Of a stretch of DNA of 64,000 bases, positions 43,332 through 52,915 are shown piece by piece. The notes under the pieces are model-generated. The model was not told where the DNA came from, made no database searches, and worked only from the letters and a program-made list of their open reading frames with translations. The position numbers were made by a program, and so were the translations under genes. Position 1 is the stretch's first letter; each line of letters begins with the position of its first letter. Source of the stretch: Streptomyces xanthophaeus (GTDB taxonomy: Bacteria > Actinomycetota > Actinomycetes > Streptomycetales > Streptomycetaceae); the NCBI RefSeq assembly GCF_000725805.1, contig NZ_KL647134.1, positions 186,001-250,000 on the forward strand, written 5' to 3'.

Positions 43332-44405
43332 TCAGCTTCCGGTCGCCGACTTCCACGCGTCGACGTATCCCGTGAGGTTCTCGTCGATGTCGGCCCAGTC
43401 CGGCTCGAATATCTCGACACCGGTCATGATCTTGGTGAGCTCGACGGCGTTGGCGTCGGTGGGCTTGACGTCGGCGCGGGCGGGGAAGCCGCCGCCGACC
43501 TCGCTGACCAGCTTCTGGGCTTCCGCGCTGAGGAGGTGGTCGAGGAGCTTCTTGCCGTTCTCGGTGTGCGGGGCCTTGTCCACGAGGCCGGCCGCGTAGG
43601 GCAGCGCGAAGCTGGTGGGGCGGCCGCCCTCCTTCGCGGGGAACCAGATGCCCAGGTTGGGCATGGACCGGGACTGCGCGAAGTTCATCTGGACGTCGCC
43701 GTTGGCGACGAGCAGCTCGCCCTTGTCGGTCTTGGGCGCGAGCTTGCTGGTGGAGGAGGACGGGCCGACGTTGTTGGCCTGGAGCTTCTTCAGGTACTCC
43801 ATCGCCGGCTCCTTGCCGCCGAAGTCGTGCATCGACTTGATGAGGACGGCGGTGCCGTCGCCCGCGACACCCGGGGTGGAGTACTGGAGTCTGCCCTTGT
43901 ACTTGGCGTCCAGCAGTTCCTCCCAGGTCTTGGGGGCCTCGGGGAGCTCCTTCTTGTTGTAGACGAACCCGAAGTAGTTGTTGACGACCGAGGTCCACTT
44001 GCCGTCGGCGGCCTTGTCCGCGCCGTTGACCTGCTCGGAGCCCTGCGGCTTGTAGGCCTGGAGGAGGCCCTTGCCGTCGGCCTGCTGGATGAAGGGCGGC
44101 AGGGTGATCAGTACGTCGGCCTGGGTGTTGGTCTTCTCGCGGACGGCGCGCTGCACCATCTCGCCGGAGCCGCCCTCGACGTACTTGACCTCGATGCCGG
44201 TCTTCTTGGTGAAGTCGGCGAAGACCTTGTCGTACCAGCCGTCGCCCTTGTCGCTCTTGAGTCCGTCGGCGCTGTAGACGGTGACGACCTTCTCGCCGCC
44301 CGCGGCTCCGGCGGAGGAGGAGGCGCCGCAGGCGGTGGCGCCGACGGCGAGGGCGAGGCTGCCGGTGAGGGCGGTGGCGGTACGGAGCAGGCGGGTTCTG
44401 GGCAT
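43332..44405 (-). CDS. 2-Aminoethylphosphonate-type ABC transporter binding lipoprotein
   Basis: A 357-aa lipoprotein with the lipobox VGATACG (Cys26). The body starts VVTVYSADGLKSDKGDGWYD and has FTKKTGIEVKYVEGGSGEM, QADVLITLPPFIQQAD and LPEAPKTWEELLDAKYKGRLQYSTPG, the pattern of iron/thiamine/phosphonate binding proteins, best fitting the 2-aminoethylphosphonate type. It delivers substrate to the two permeases encoded just upstream. The phosphonatase-like HAD and the FAD enzyme in the same operon support a phosphonate ligand. Confidence 0.82.
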   Translation of the reverse strand: MPRTRLLRTATALTGSLALAVGATACGASSSAGAAGGEKVVTVYSADGLKSDKGDGWYDKVFADFTKKTGIEVKYVEGGSGEMVQRAVREKTNTQADVLITLPPFIQQADGKGLLQAYKPQGSEQVNGADKAADGKWTSVVNNYFGFVYNKKELPEAPKTWEELLDAKYKGRLQYSTPGVAGDGTAVLIKSMHDFGGKEPAMEYLKKLQANNVGPSSSTSKLAPKTDKGELLVANGDVQMNFAQSRSMPNLGIWFPAKEGGRPTSFALPYAAGLVDKAPHTENGKKLLDHLLSAEAQKLVSEVGGGFPARADVKPTDANAVELTKIMTGVEIFEPDWADIDENLTGYVDAWKSATGS

Positions 44406-44454
44406 GGAACTTCCTTACGGGGAAAGGGAGTCAGCGGGGGTGGGGAGGGGTGGA

Positions 44455-45252
44455 TCAGCGGTAGGAGGCCTTGGTGCGGATCCGGGAGACGGCCAGGAGG
44501 ACGAGCACGGTGGTGGCCATCAGGACCACGGCGACGGCGGAGCCGCTGAAGAGCGAACCGCGGTCGGTGGCGGTGAAGATGCGGACGGGCAGGGGCATCC
44601 AGTCCGGCGGGTAGAGCATCATCGTGGCGCTCAGCTCGCCCATGGACAGGGCGAAGCAGAGTCCGGCGGCCGCCGTGAGCGAGGGCAGCAGCAGGGGGAG
44701 CTTGACCCGCCACAGCACGTACGCGGGCCGGGCGCCCAGGGAGGCGGCGGCCTGCTCGTACGCGGGATCGAGACGGGCGAGCGCGGCGGAGACCGACTGG
44801 TAGGCGAAGGCCGTGACGAGGACGGTGTGCGCGAGGACGACAATCGAGCCGGTGCCGTTGAGCAGGAACGGCGGCCTGCTGAACGCCACGAGCACGGCGA
44901 GGCCGACGACCACCGAGGGCACGGCGACGGGCAGCATGAACAGCGCGTCCAGGGCCTGCTTGCCGCGCCTGCGCAGGCCGGCGGCGGCGAGTGCGGCCCA
45001 GGTGCCGACGGTGAGCGCGAGCAGGCTGGCGACCAGGGCGGTGACCAGGCTGGTGGTCAGCGCCTGGAGGGATTCGCCCTGCACGGCGGAGGCGTAGTTC
45101 GCGGTGGTCGGGCCGGAGGGGAAGGCTCCGGACCAGTGGGTGGCGAGGGAGGCCGCGAAGACCACGAGCAGGGGCAGGGCGAAGAGGGGAAGGAAGAGGA
45201 GGCCGAAGAGGCCCCAGGCGGCCCAGCGGCCGGCCCGGCTATGCACCAGCAC
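44455..45252 (-). CDS. ABC transporter permease (phosphonate type, PhnV-like)
   Basis: A 265-aa membrane protein with about six helices, the first at WGLFGLLFLPLFALPLLVVF. The EAA-type loop is EQAAASLGARPAYVLWRVKLP near residue 170. It starts with GTG 45252, overlapping the end of the first permease gene by 14 bp. With that protein it forms the channel of the phosphonate importer. Confidence 0.83.
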   Translation of the reverse strand: MLVHSRAGRWAAWGLFGLLFLPLFALPLLVVFAASLATHWSGAFPSGPTTANYASAVQGESLQALTTSLVTALVASLLALTVGTWAALAAAGLRRRGKQALDALFMLPVAVPSVVVGLAVLVAFSRPPFLLNGTGSIVVLAHTVLVTAFAYQSVSAALARLDPAYEQAAASLGARPAYVLWRVKLPLLLPSLTAAAGLCFALSMGELSATMMLYPPDWMPLPVRIFTATDRGSLFSGSAVAVVLMATTVLVLLAVSRIRTKASYR

Positions 45253-46586
45253 GCTTGGTCACCACCCGGTAGAGGCCGAACAGGCCGACGGAGATAGCGA
45301 TGTTGACGACGGCGACCACGCAGGCGGCCGCGTAGTCGGATTCGAGGATGGCCTTCCCGTAGATCAGCATCGGGAGGGTCGTGACGTCCTTGGCCCCGGT
45401 GAACAGGACGATCCCGAACTCGTTCAGGCACATGACCAGGACCAGGCTGCCGCCCGCGGCGAGGGCCGGCCGGGCCTCGGGCAGGATCACCTGCCGCACG
45501 ATCCGGGCGGGGCGGGCACCGAGGCCCGCCGCGACCTCCAGCTGGGCGGTGTCCAGTTGGGAGAAGGCGGCGAGCAGGGGGCGCATCACGAAGGGGGTGA
45601 AGTACGTGATCTCCGCGAGGAGTACGCCCCAGGGCGTGGTGAGGAAGTGGAAGGGGCCGTCCGCGGCGCCCGTGACGCCGGTCCACACCCCGTTGGCCAT
45701 GCCGACGGTGCCGTAGATGAAGAGGAGGGCGAGGGTGATGAGGAAGGAGGGGAAGGAGAGGAAGACATCGATGAACTTCGCGACGGAACGGGCCCCGGGG
45801 AACGGGACGAAGGCGATCACCAGGGCGAGCGCGAAGCCGAGGACGAGAGCGCCGGCGGTGGCGCCGAAGGCGAGCCAGACGGTGGTCCAGAGGGCCTCGC
45901 GGAAGGCGGTGGAGGCGAAGACGGAGGAGTAGGCGTCGAGTGCTCCGCCGCCGTTCTCCGGGGTGAAGGACTGCTGGACGACGAGGGCGAGGGGATAGAG
46001 GAAGACGACCGCGAGGAGGAGGACGGGCGGCACCGCCCATATGCCCCCAGACTTCGTCCGGGGGGACCCCCGGCGCGGCAGCCGGACCGTTGCGCGGGGC
46101 CGGGGCCCGGCGGGGCGGGCGGATGCCGCGGACTCGCCGGACGCGCCAAGGCCGGCGGGGGCGGAGGCCTCCGCCGCAGAGCCGCCCGGGGCAGGGGGCC
46201 GTACGGCCGGTGCAGGCGCCGGACCGCCGTCCCCCCGCCGGGCAGCCCCGGCGGGTACGGGATCACTCTGGCGGGAGGCTCCGCCAGAGCGGCCCGGGGG
46301 CCCGGCGGGGGCGGAAGCCTCCGCCGCGGAGCCGCCCGGGGCTGGGGGCCGTACGGCCGGTGCGGGCGCCGGACCGCCGTCCCCCGGCCGGTCGGCCCCG
46401 GCAGGTACGGGATCACCCGCGCGGGAGGCTCCGCCGGAAGGGATCGGGGCCGGAGCCGTCCGGGCCGGGGCCGCCGGGGCCGGGGCGACCGGGCCCGCGA
46501 GGTTCGGGGCCGCCAGGGCTGCGGGGTGCGGGGCCGGGGGCGGGGCGCCCTGGGCGGAGCTCGCCGGGGCCGGGGGGGTCGGGGAG

Positions 46587-46594
<8 letters not shown>
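45239..46594 (-). CDS. ABC transporter permease with repetitive N-terminal extension (PhnU-like)
   Basis: A 451-aa protein. The permease part (from about residue 185, WAVPPVLLLAVVFLYPLALV) has six helices and the EAA-type loop EVAAGLGARPARIVRQVILP. Before it lies a Pro/Ala-rich cytoplasmic extension of about 180 residues made largely of two copies of a 49-residue unit with DPVPAGA and PAPAVRPPAPGGSAAEAS. Such an extension is not normal for this family. The ATG 46594 overlaps the ATPase stop by 8 bp, which supports this start; a GTG at the beginning of the first helix is a possible alternative. Confidence 0.8.
46151..46440. repeat. 147-bp tandem duplication in permease gene
   Basis: Two copies (about 46151-46297 and 46298-46440) match at most positions. 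Several differences are silent in the permease frame. It encodes the repeated part of the N-terminal extension. Confidence 0.8.
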
Positions 46595-47632
<1,038 letters not shown>

Positions 47633-47636
<4 letters not shown>

Positions 47637-48385
47637 TCCGGGGCCGCCAGCGCGTCCAGGACGGCGGGGAGTTCGGCGACGGAGCCCAGCACATGGGTCG
47701 CGCCGTGCTCCGCGAGCGCCGCGCGGCCGTGGGCGCCGGTGAGGACGCCGGCCACCAGGCCCGCCCCGGAACGGCGGCCGCTGAGCATGTCGTAGGCCGT
47801 GTCGCCCGCGACGGCGATCTCCCGTACGTCGGCCACCGCGCCGGTGCGCAGGAACGCGGCCAGCACCATGTCCGGGTACGGTCGGCCGCGGCCGCCCGCG
47901 TCGGCGGGGCACAGGGTGAGGTCCGCCAGGTCCTGCCAGCCGAGGGCATCGAGGATCGCGTCCTGGGTGACGCGGGCGAAGCCGGTGGTCAGGACGACGG
48001 TGCGACCCTCGCCGCGGAGCTGTTCGACGGCCTCGCGGGCGCCGGGGAGCGGGGCGACGAGACCGCCGTCGACGAGGCCCGCGTACGCCTCCTCGAAGGC
48101 GGAGTTGGCGCGCCGGGCGAGCTCCTCGCTGCCGAAGAGGTGGCGGAAGACGGATATCTTCGACTCGCCCATGGTGTCGCGGACGTACTGGAGCTTCTCG
48201 GCGTGGCCGGGGGTGCCCGGCTCGACGCCGAGGCTTGCGGCGGCCCGTTCGAAGGCGCGCTCGACGAGGCCGCCGTCGGCGACGGTGGTGCCGGCCATGT
48301 CGAGGACGACCAGCTTGTACGCGGTGGGCGCGGTGCGCGGGGTGCCTGCGGTGCGCGGGGTGCCTGCGGTGTTCGTGTCGGTCAT
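47633..48385 (-). CDS. Phosphonatase-like HAD hydrolase
   Basis: A 250-aa HAD protein. The nucleophile motif is LVVLDMAGTTVADGG, where MAGTT is characteristic of phosphonoacetaldehyde hydrolase-like proteins. LTTGFARVTQ is motif II, and VAGDTAYDMLSGRRSGAGLVAGVLTGAHG carries motif IV. I do not see the cap lysine that true phosphonatases use for a Schiff base at a certain position, so phosphonatase-like is the safer name. The first 22 residues are a TAGTPR repeat. It sits 5 nt after the FAD enzyme gene. Confidence 0.8.
48331..48370. repeat. 18-bp repeat at start of phosphonatase-like gene
   Basis: About two copies of an 18-bp unit (GCGGTGCGCGGGGTGCCT) encode TAGTPR twice right after the start codon region. 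Confidence 0.75.
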
Positions 48386-48390
48386 CTGAC

Positions 48391-49518
48391 TTACCAGCCC
48401 AGTTCGTTCGCGGTGGTCTCGGCTATCGCGGGAGAGCAGGTCATGCCCCGCCCGCCGGGTCCGGTCACCAGCCAGACCCCGTCGGCCACCTGCTGGCGGT
48501 GGACGACGCGGCTGGTGTCGGTGCACTGCGCGTACACGCCCGCCCAGCGGCGGCGGATCTGCGGCAGCGGTCGGCCCAGGAAGGACTCGGCCACGGCGGC
48601 GACGTGCTCGTAGGGGTCTTCGAGGGTGTCGAAGGCGAAGGGGTGCTCGTATTCGTGGGTGTCGCCGATGGTCAGTCCGCCGTCCTCGCGCTGGACCATC
48701 AGCAGCTGCATCTTGTGCGCGGCGGCGGTCGGCGCCTGCTCCTGAGCGGCGTTCAGCTCGTCGAGCGCGGGCGACGCGTACGCCGGGTAGTACCGGAAGC
48801 TGTCGGCGTCGGCGACGGAGGTGGTGAGCCGCTCGCCGAGCGGGGCCGTCTGCATCATCTGCAGGCGGACGCGGCGCACGGGCAGCTCCGGGACCAGCTC
48901 GCGGACCAGGCCGGACAGCCAGGCGCCGGTGGCCAGGACGACGGCGTCGCCGCGGTGCACGTCGCCGTGGTCGTCGCGGACCGCGCCGGGGCCGACCACC
49001 TCGCGGACCTCACGGCCGGGCAGGAAGGTGTAGCGGCCGTCCGCCTTGGCGCGCAGGGCCTCGCGCAGGCGCAGCTGGGCGGTGCGCGGTTCCACGGCCG
49101 CGTCCCGCTCGCACCACAGGGCGGCCTCGAAGTCGCCGCGCAGGGCCGGGTTGATCCGGCGCGCCTCGGCGGCGGTGACCAGCGCGTAGCCGCGGGCGGC
49201 GGCGTCGGGGCGGGTCAGGGCCGCCTCGGCGACCGCGCGTTCGCGCGGGGTGCGGACGGGGGTGAGGGAGCCGTTGGCGCGGAAGCCCAGGCCGGGCACC
49301 TCCGCGCCGATGCGCTCCCAGAGCTCGCGGGCCCGCAGGGCGGTGTCGAGCTCCTCTCCCCCGGCCCGTCCGCTGACCCAGACCTGGCCGAAATTGCGCA
49401 GTGATGCGCCGCGGGCCTCGGCCTCGCGCTCGATCTGGACGACCTCGTGGCCGCGTTCGACTGCTTGCCAGGCGTGCATGGTGCCGACCACGCCGCCTCC
49501 GACGACTATGACTCTCAC
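48391..49518 (-). CDS. FAD-dependent oxidoreductase of phosphonate clusters
   Basis: A 375-aa enzyme of the DAO (glycine oxidase-like) family. The FAD loop is VRVIVVGGGVVGTMHAWQAVERGHEV at the N-terminus; GDAVVLATGAW and VWLVTGPGGRGMTCSPAIAE close the fold. Members that sit beside phosphonatase-like HADs and aminoethylphosphonate transporters are thought to oxidise N-substituted aminophosphonates, so an N-methyl-aminoethylphosphonate-type substrate is plausible (family knowledge plus context). The GTG 49518 starts the FAD loop; no clear ribosome site. A GntR-type half-palindrome lies about 75 nt upstream. Confidence 0.82.
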   Translation of the reverse strand: MRVIVVGGGVVGTMHAWQAVERGHEVVQIEREAEARGASLRNFGQVWVSGRAGGEELDTALRARELWERIGAEVPGLGFRANGSLTPVRTPRERAVAEAALTRPDAAARGYALVTAAEARRINPALRGDFEAALWCERDAAVEPRTAQLRLREALRAKADGRYTFLPGREVREVVGPGAVRDDHGDVHRGDAVVLATGAWLSGLVRELVPELPVRRVRLQMMQTAPLGERLTTSVADADSFRYYPAYASPALDELNAAQEQAPTAAAHKMQLLMVQREDGGLTIGDTHEYEHPFAFDTLEDPYEHVAAVAESFLGRPLPQIRRRWAGVYAQCTDTSRVVHRQQVADGVWLVTGPGGRGMTCSPAIAETTANELGW

Positions 49519-49592
49519 GGCGTCCACGGTGGTCGCGGCCCGTGACCCGCTGGGAGCGGTCCGGCAACGCGATGGTGAACAGCCCTCGACGC

Positions 49593-49605
49593 TTGGACTA
49601 GACCC
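49593..49605 (-). promoter_or_regulatory. GntR/HutC-type operator-like site upstream of phosphonate operon
   Basis: On the gene strand GGGTCTAGTCCAA resembles the HutC-subfamily site GGTCTAGACC with one mismatch. It lies between the GntR gene and the FAD enzyme gene, 75 nt before the latter. Confidence 0.5.
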
Positions 49606-49675
49606 GTTACCTTTCTGTGATGTCATTACGTCCCTTTCTGGTGGATACGGGTGGGCCGGCGTGGGCCACCGCGGC

Positions 49676-50440
49676 CTATTCGGGCCGCAGCCTGGTCGTG
49701 AAACTGAACCGGTCACCACGGTAGAGCGAACGTACCCGCTCCAGCGGGCGCCCCTCCTGGTCCCGGGAGAAGCGGTGAAGGAGCAGCATGGGCAGGGCGG
49801 GCGGCGTGCCGATCAGCAGTGCCTCGCGCGGGGTGGCGAGGACCGTCTCCAGCTTCTCGTCGGCGTCGCCGAAGGCGATGGAGAGGCGGTCGCGGAGGTA
49901 TCCGTAGAAGGAGGAGTCCGGCTGGAAGTCGAGGTCCAGGCGGGGCGCCCGGGCCACGCGGACGTACGTGCTCTCCAGGCCGACCCGCTCGTCGTCGGCG
50001 AGCAGGACCCGCTCCAGGTGCCAGACGGGCTCGCCGGCCTCGGCGCCGATGCCGGGGGCGAGGTCGGGCGGGCAGGGGAACTGCTCCAGGCCGATCAGGT
50101 GCCGGCCCGGGCGGCGGCCCTGGCGGCGGACGCCCTCGGTGTAGCTGGCGAGGGAGAGCGGCTGTTCGAGCTTCGGCCCGGCGACGACGGTCCCGCGGCC
50201 GGAGCGGCGCAGCCGGCCTTCCAGCAGCAGCTCGCGCAGGGCCTGGCGGACGGTCTCGCGGGACACCTCGTAGCGCTCGGCGAGATCGCGCTCGGTGGGG
50301 AGGGTGCCGCCCTCGCCGAGCTCGTCGAGGAGGTCGGCGACCAGCGCCTTGACCGCGTAGTACTTGGGGATGCGGCCGTGCTCGGGGATCCCGGAACGGA
50401 CGGGCGAGCCGGGGCGGTGCTGCGGGGTCTGTTCGTCCAC
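49676..50440 (-). CDS. GntR/HutC family regulator of the phosphonate cluster
   Basis: A 254-aa regulator. The winged helix is YYAVKALVADLLDELGEGGTLPTERDLAERYEVSRETVRQALRELLLEGRLRR (in parts, residues 27-80). From about residue 95 a UTRA ligand domain follows (YTEGVRRQGRRPG to FTTRLRPE). It is co-oriented with and precedes the phosphonate operon, with a matching operator-like site in the 157-bp gap. It most likely represses the operon until an aminophosphonate or its product binds. The GTG start lacks a strong ribosome site. Confidence 0.85.
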   Translation of the reverse strand: MDEQTPQHRPGSPVRSGIPEHGRIPKYYAVKALVADLLDELGEGGTLPTERDLAERYEVSRETVRQALRELLLEGRLRRSGRGTVVAGPKLEQPLSLASYTEGVRRQGRRPGRHLIGLEQFPCPPDLAPGIGAEAGEPVWHLERVLLADDERVGLESTYVRVARAPRLDLDFQPDSSFYGYLRDRLSIAFGDADEKLETVLATPREALLIGTPPALPMLLLHRFSRDQEGRPLERVRSLYRGDRFSFTTRLRPE

Positions 50441-50454
50441 GGAGGGACTCTATG

Positions 50455-50656
50455 CGGGGCGGCGGGCGGGGCTGCGGAGGGCTCTGCGTACGGGTCCGGG
50501 GGGTGGGGTGCGGGGTGCGGCTCTGCGTACGGGGTCTGCGTACGGGGTCTGCGTACGGGTGCGCGTGCGGGTGCGCGTGCGGGTCGCCGTACCGGTCCCG
50601 TACGGGGTCTGCGTACGGTTCGCCGTACCGGTCCGCGTGCGGGCGCCGTACGTGGA
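50455..50656. repeat. TGCGTACGGG repeat cluster in intergenic DNA
   Basis: Between the GntR gene and the LAHTG protein gene, TGCGTACGGG or close variants occur about five times in 150 bp, along with GTGCGGG and GCCGTACC units. No gene is supported. The run may fold into several small hairpins because GTAC is self-complementary. Confidence 0.65.
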
Positions 50657-51403
50657 TCAGCGTGCCCGGGCGCGCAGTCGCCGGGCGCCCAGCAGGAGGC
50701 CGCCGCCTGTGGTGAGCGCGGCCACGGCGCCCGCCCCGTACGCCCACTCGCGGGGGCCGGTGTGCGCCAGCGACCCGGCCTCGGCGGGGTCCTGCGGGCC
50801 CTCGACGGAGAACCGGTAGCCGCCGCTCTCGCCGACCCAGTCGCCGTCGTCGCCCTTGCGCTGGACGAGGGCCGCGTCCGCGACCACCTCGCCGGTGGGG
50901 GCGTCCGGTGCGAAGGAGAGGCCGACCTTCACGGTCAGGGCTCCCCCGGCGGCGACGGTGTACCCGGCGAAGGCGTCACCCCCGTCGAAGACGGCGATGA
51001 TCTCGTCGCGGTCGGTCCCCTCCAGGCTGACGGGCAGGGTGCCGCCCGGAGCCTCGAACTCCATCCGCAGGTGGGCGGGGCGCAGCAGACGGGCCTTGTC
51101 GGTGAGGACGACGACGGGGTGGATGGCCGTGCACTCGGAGTTCGTGGTGTTGGTCAGGTCCAGGAACCAGGTCTGCGGCTCGCCGCCCGTGCGGTAGACG
51201 GCCGGACCTCCGCGGATCCGCGCGCCGATGGGGAAGGCGGTGCTCTTCCCGTCCCCGCAGGTGGCCTGTGCGCGGGAGGGCAGCGCCGGGGCGGGCCGGG
51301 CGCCTCCGCCGGTGCCGACGTCCGCTCCGGCGGTGGGCACGGTGGTGGCGAACAGGGTGGCGGAGAGGACGGCGGAGAGGGCAAGGGCTTTGCGCAGTCG
51401 CAT
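50657..51403 (-). CDS. Cell-wall anchored protein with LAHTG sortase motif
   Basis: A 248-aa protein. Signal peptide about 1-27 (ALALSAVLSATLFATTVPTAGA). The body is beta-rich (YRTGGEPQTWFLDLTNTTNSECTAIHPVVVLTD and GALTVKVGLSFAPDAPTGEVVADAALV). The C-terminus is a sorting signal: SLAHTGPREWAYGAGAVAAL, then the helix and RRLRARAR. The LAxTG form is the substrate type of class E sortases, one of which is encoded at 56404-57228. ATG 51403 is chosen as the signal-peptide start. The function of the body is unknown. Confidence 0.83.
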   Translation of the reverse strand: MRLRKALALSAVLSATLFATTVPTAGADVGTGGGARPAPALPSRAQATCGDGKSTAFPIGARIRGGPAVYRTGGEPQTWFLDLTNTTNSECTAIHPVVVLTDKARLLRPAHLRMEFEAPGGTLPVSLEGTDRDEIIAVFDGGDAFAGYTVAAGGALTVKVGLSFAPDAPTGEVVADAALVQRKGDDGDWVGESGGYRFSVEGPQDPAEAGSLAHTGPREWAYGAGAVAALTTGGGLLLGARRLRARAR

Positions 51404-51653
51404 GGAAGACCTTCGCTGCTCGCCGGACGGGACGATGGTCGGACCAGGTGACAATCAGCCCGGCCCTGCCCGCACCCTTCCACGCCCGCGCGAAGCCTCG
51501 TCGCGCGCCGCGCCTGGGTCGTTCTGGTTTACGCCCGGATGGCGGCGAGGTCAAGTGGCTGGTGGGACGGGTGGTGCGACCGGGGGCGCGGGTGGGCGGG
51601 GCCGCGGCCGGCTCGGGTCCGGTGGGTCCAGGCGGGGGCTGGGGTGCGGTGGT

Positions 51654-52874
51654 TCAGGCTCGGCCGAAGAAGGGTGCCAGGACCAGTTCCGCCGCGCCCT
51701 CCGCCACCCCGGCGCCGGCCAGGGCGACCGTCGGCGGGGGCTGCGCCAGGGCACGGGCCGCCAGGACGGCGCGTACCCCGGCCACGAAGACCTCCGGGGC
51801 CGCGGCGACGACGCGGCCGCCCAGGAACACCCGCTCCACGTCCAGCAGCGCGACCAGGTTGGCCGCGCCCTCGCCGAGGATCCGCGCGGCCTCCGGCAGG
51901 TCGCCACGGCCCACCGCCGCCAGGCAGAGCACCTCCGCGCAGCCCCGCGCCCCGCAGCGGCAGGGCGGGCCGTCCAGGTGCAGCACCTGGTGGCCGAACT
52001 CGCCCGCGGCCGAGCGGGCGCCCCGGTAGACCTCGCCGTCGAGGCACAGGCCCGCACCGAGCCCGGTCCCGACGTGCAGGTAGACGGAGGCACCGGACCG
52101 GGCCGCCGCCGCGGGCGCGGGCACGCTCATCGGGGCCACGTTCGCCGCGGCCACGTTCGCCGCGGGCACGTTCACCGCGGGCACTTTCACCGCGGGCACG
52201 TTCGCCCCGGCCACGCTCACCGCGGTCACGGTTCCGGCCGCGCCCGCGTTGGTGTCCTTGTCCAGCAGCACCGGCAGCCCCAGCCGCCCCTCCAGCACCT
52301 CCCGCAGCGGGAACCCCTCCCACTCCGGGAAGCCCGTCACCCGGCCCAGCACCCCGGTCCTGTGGTCCAGCGGGCCCGGCGCGGCCACCCCGGCGCCCAG
52401 CAGCGGCGGCCCGGCCGGATCGGTGACCCGCCCCACCCTCCGTACGACGGCCTCCACCACCGCGTCCTGACCCGCGCCGAAGTCCAGCGGGCCCCGGCTC
52501 TCGGCGACGACGCCGCCCGCGAGGTCCACCCGTACCGCCCGGAGCTCGTCGCGGTCCAGGTGCACGCCGACCGCGTGGCGGGCCTGCGGGACGAGGCGCA
52601 GCAGGGTGCGCGGCTTGCCTCCGGTGGACGCGGCCCGGCCCGCCTCGGCGACCAGGCCCTCGGCGGCCAGCCGCACCACGATCTTGCTGACGGCCTGCGG
52701 GGTGAGCCCCGTACGGACCGCGAGCTCGGCGCGGCCGAGCCCGGCCGGTCCGGCGCCGCGCAGCAGGTCCAGCAGCAGCGCATCGTTGTACCCGCGCAGC
52801 GTCGGCAGGTTCGCCCCGCCGCGCCTCTCCCCACTGCCACTGCCGCTGCCCCTGTTCACCTGCCCATTGTCCAC
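51654..52874 (-). CDS. ROK family transcriptional regulator or sugar kinase with minisatellite insert
   Basis: A 406-aa ROK protein. The N-terminal winged helix (LLRGAGPAGLGRAELAVRTGLTPQAVSKIVVRLAAEGLV, in parts) shows it is a repressor. The ROK domain has VGVHLDRDELRAVRVDL, the catalytic-type Asp in DKDTNAGAAG, YLHVGTGLGAGLCLDG and the zinc motif GHQVLHLDGPPCRCGARGC. Between DTNAGAAG and YLHVGTG lies a repetitive insert (NVPAVKVPAVNVPAANVAAANV) of about 35 residues, absent from typical members. It is divergent from a Gfo/Idh/MocA gene and an inverted repeat fills the gap. GTG 52874 or 52859 may be the start. Confidence 0.82.
   Translation of the reverse strand: MDNGQVNRGSGSGSGERRGGANLPTLRGYNDALLLDLLRGAGPAGLGRAELAVRTGLTPQAVSKIVVRLAAEGLVAEAGRAASTGGKPRTLLRLVPQARHAVGVHLDRDELRAVRVDLAGGVVAESRGPLDFGAGQDAVVEAVVRRVGRVTDPAGPPLLGAGVAAPGPLDHRTGVLGRVTGFPEWEGFPLREVLEGRLGLPVLLDKDTNAGAAGTVTAVSVAGANVPAVKVPAVNVPAANVAAANVAPMSVPAPAAAARSGASVYLHVGTGLGAGLCLDGEVYRGARSAAGEFGHQVLHLDGPPCRCGARGCAEVLCLAAVGRGDLPEAARILGEGAANLVALLDVERVFLGGRVVAAAPEVFVAGVRAVLAARALAQPPPTVALAGAGVAEGAAELVLAPFFGRA
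52130..52230. repeat. 15-bp minisatellite inside ROK gene
   Basis: About six to seven copies of GCCGCGGGCACGTTC-like 15-bp units encode five-residue NVPA(A/V)-type repeats in the ROK domain. Confidence 0.82.
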
Positions 52875-52882
52875 CTTCCTTG

Positions 52883-52909
52883 CACTTTGACAACAGTGTT
52901 GCCAAAGTG
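52883..52909. promoter_or_regulatory. 27-bp inverted repeat between ROK and Gfo/Idh/MocA genes
   Basis: Arms CACTTTG (52883-52889) and CAAAGTG (52903-52909) with inner CAACA/TGTTG pair around a central G; only one position (52890 against 52902) breaks symmetry. It occupies most of the 41 bp between the two divergent starts, so it must overlap promoter or ribosome sites of both. It is the likely operator of the ROK protein. TTGACA (52887-52892) could be a -35 element only if transcription started inside the next gene. Confidence 0.75.
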
Positions 52910-52915
52910 GTCGTC

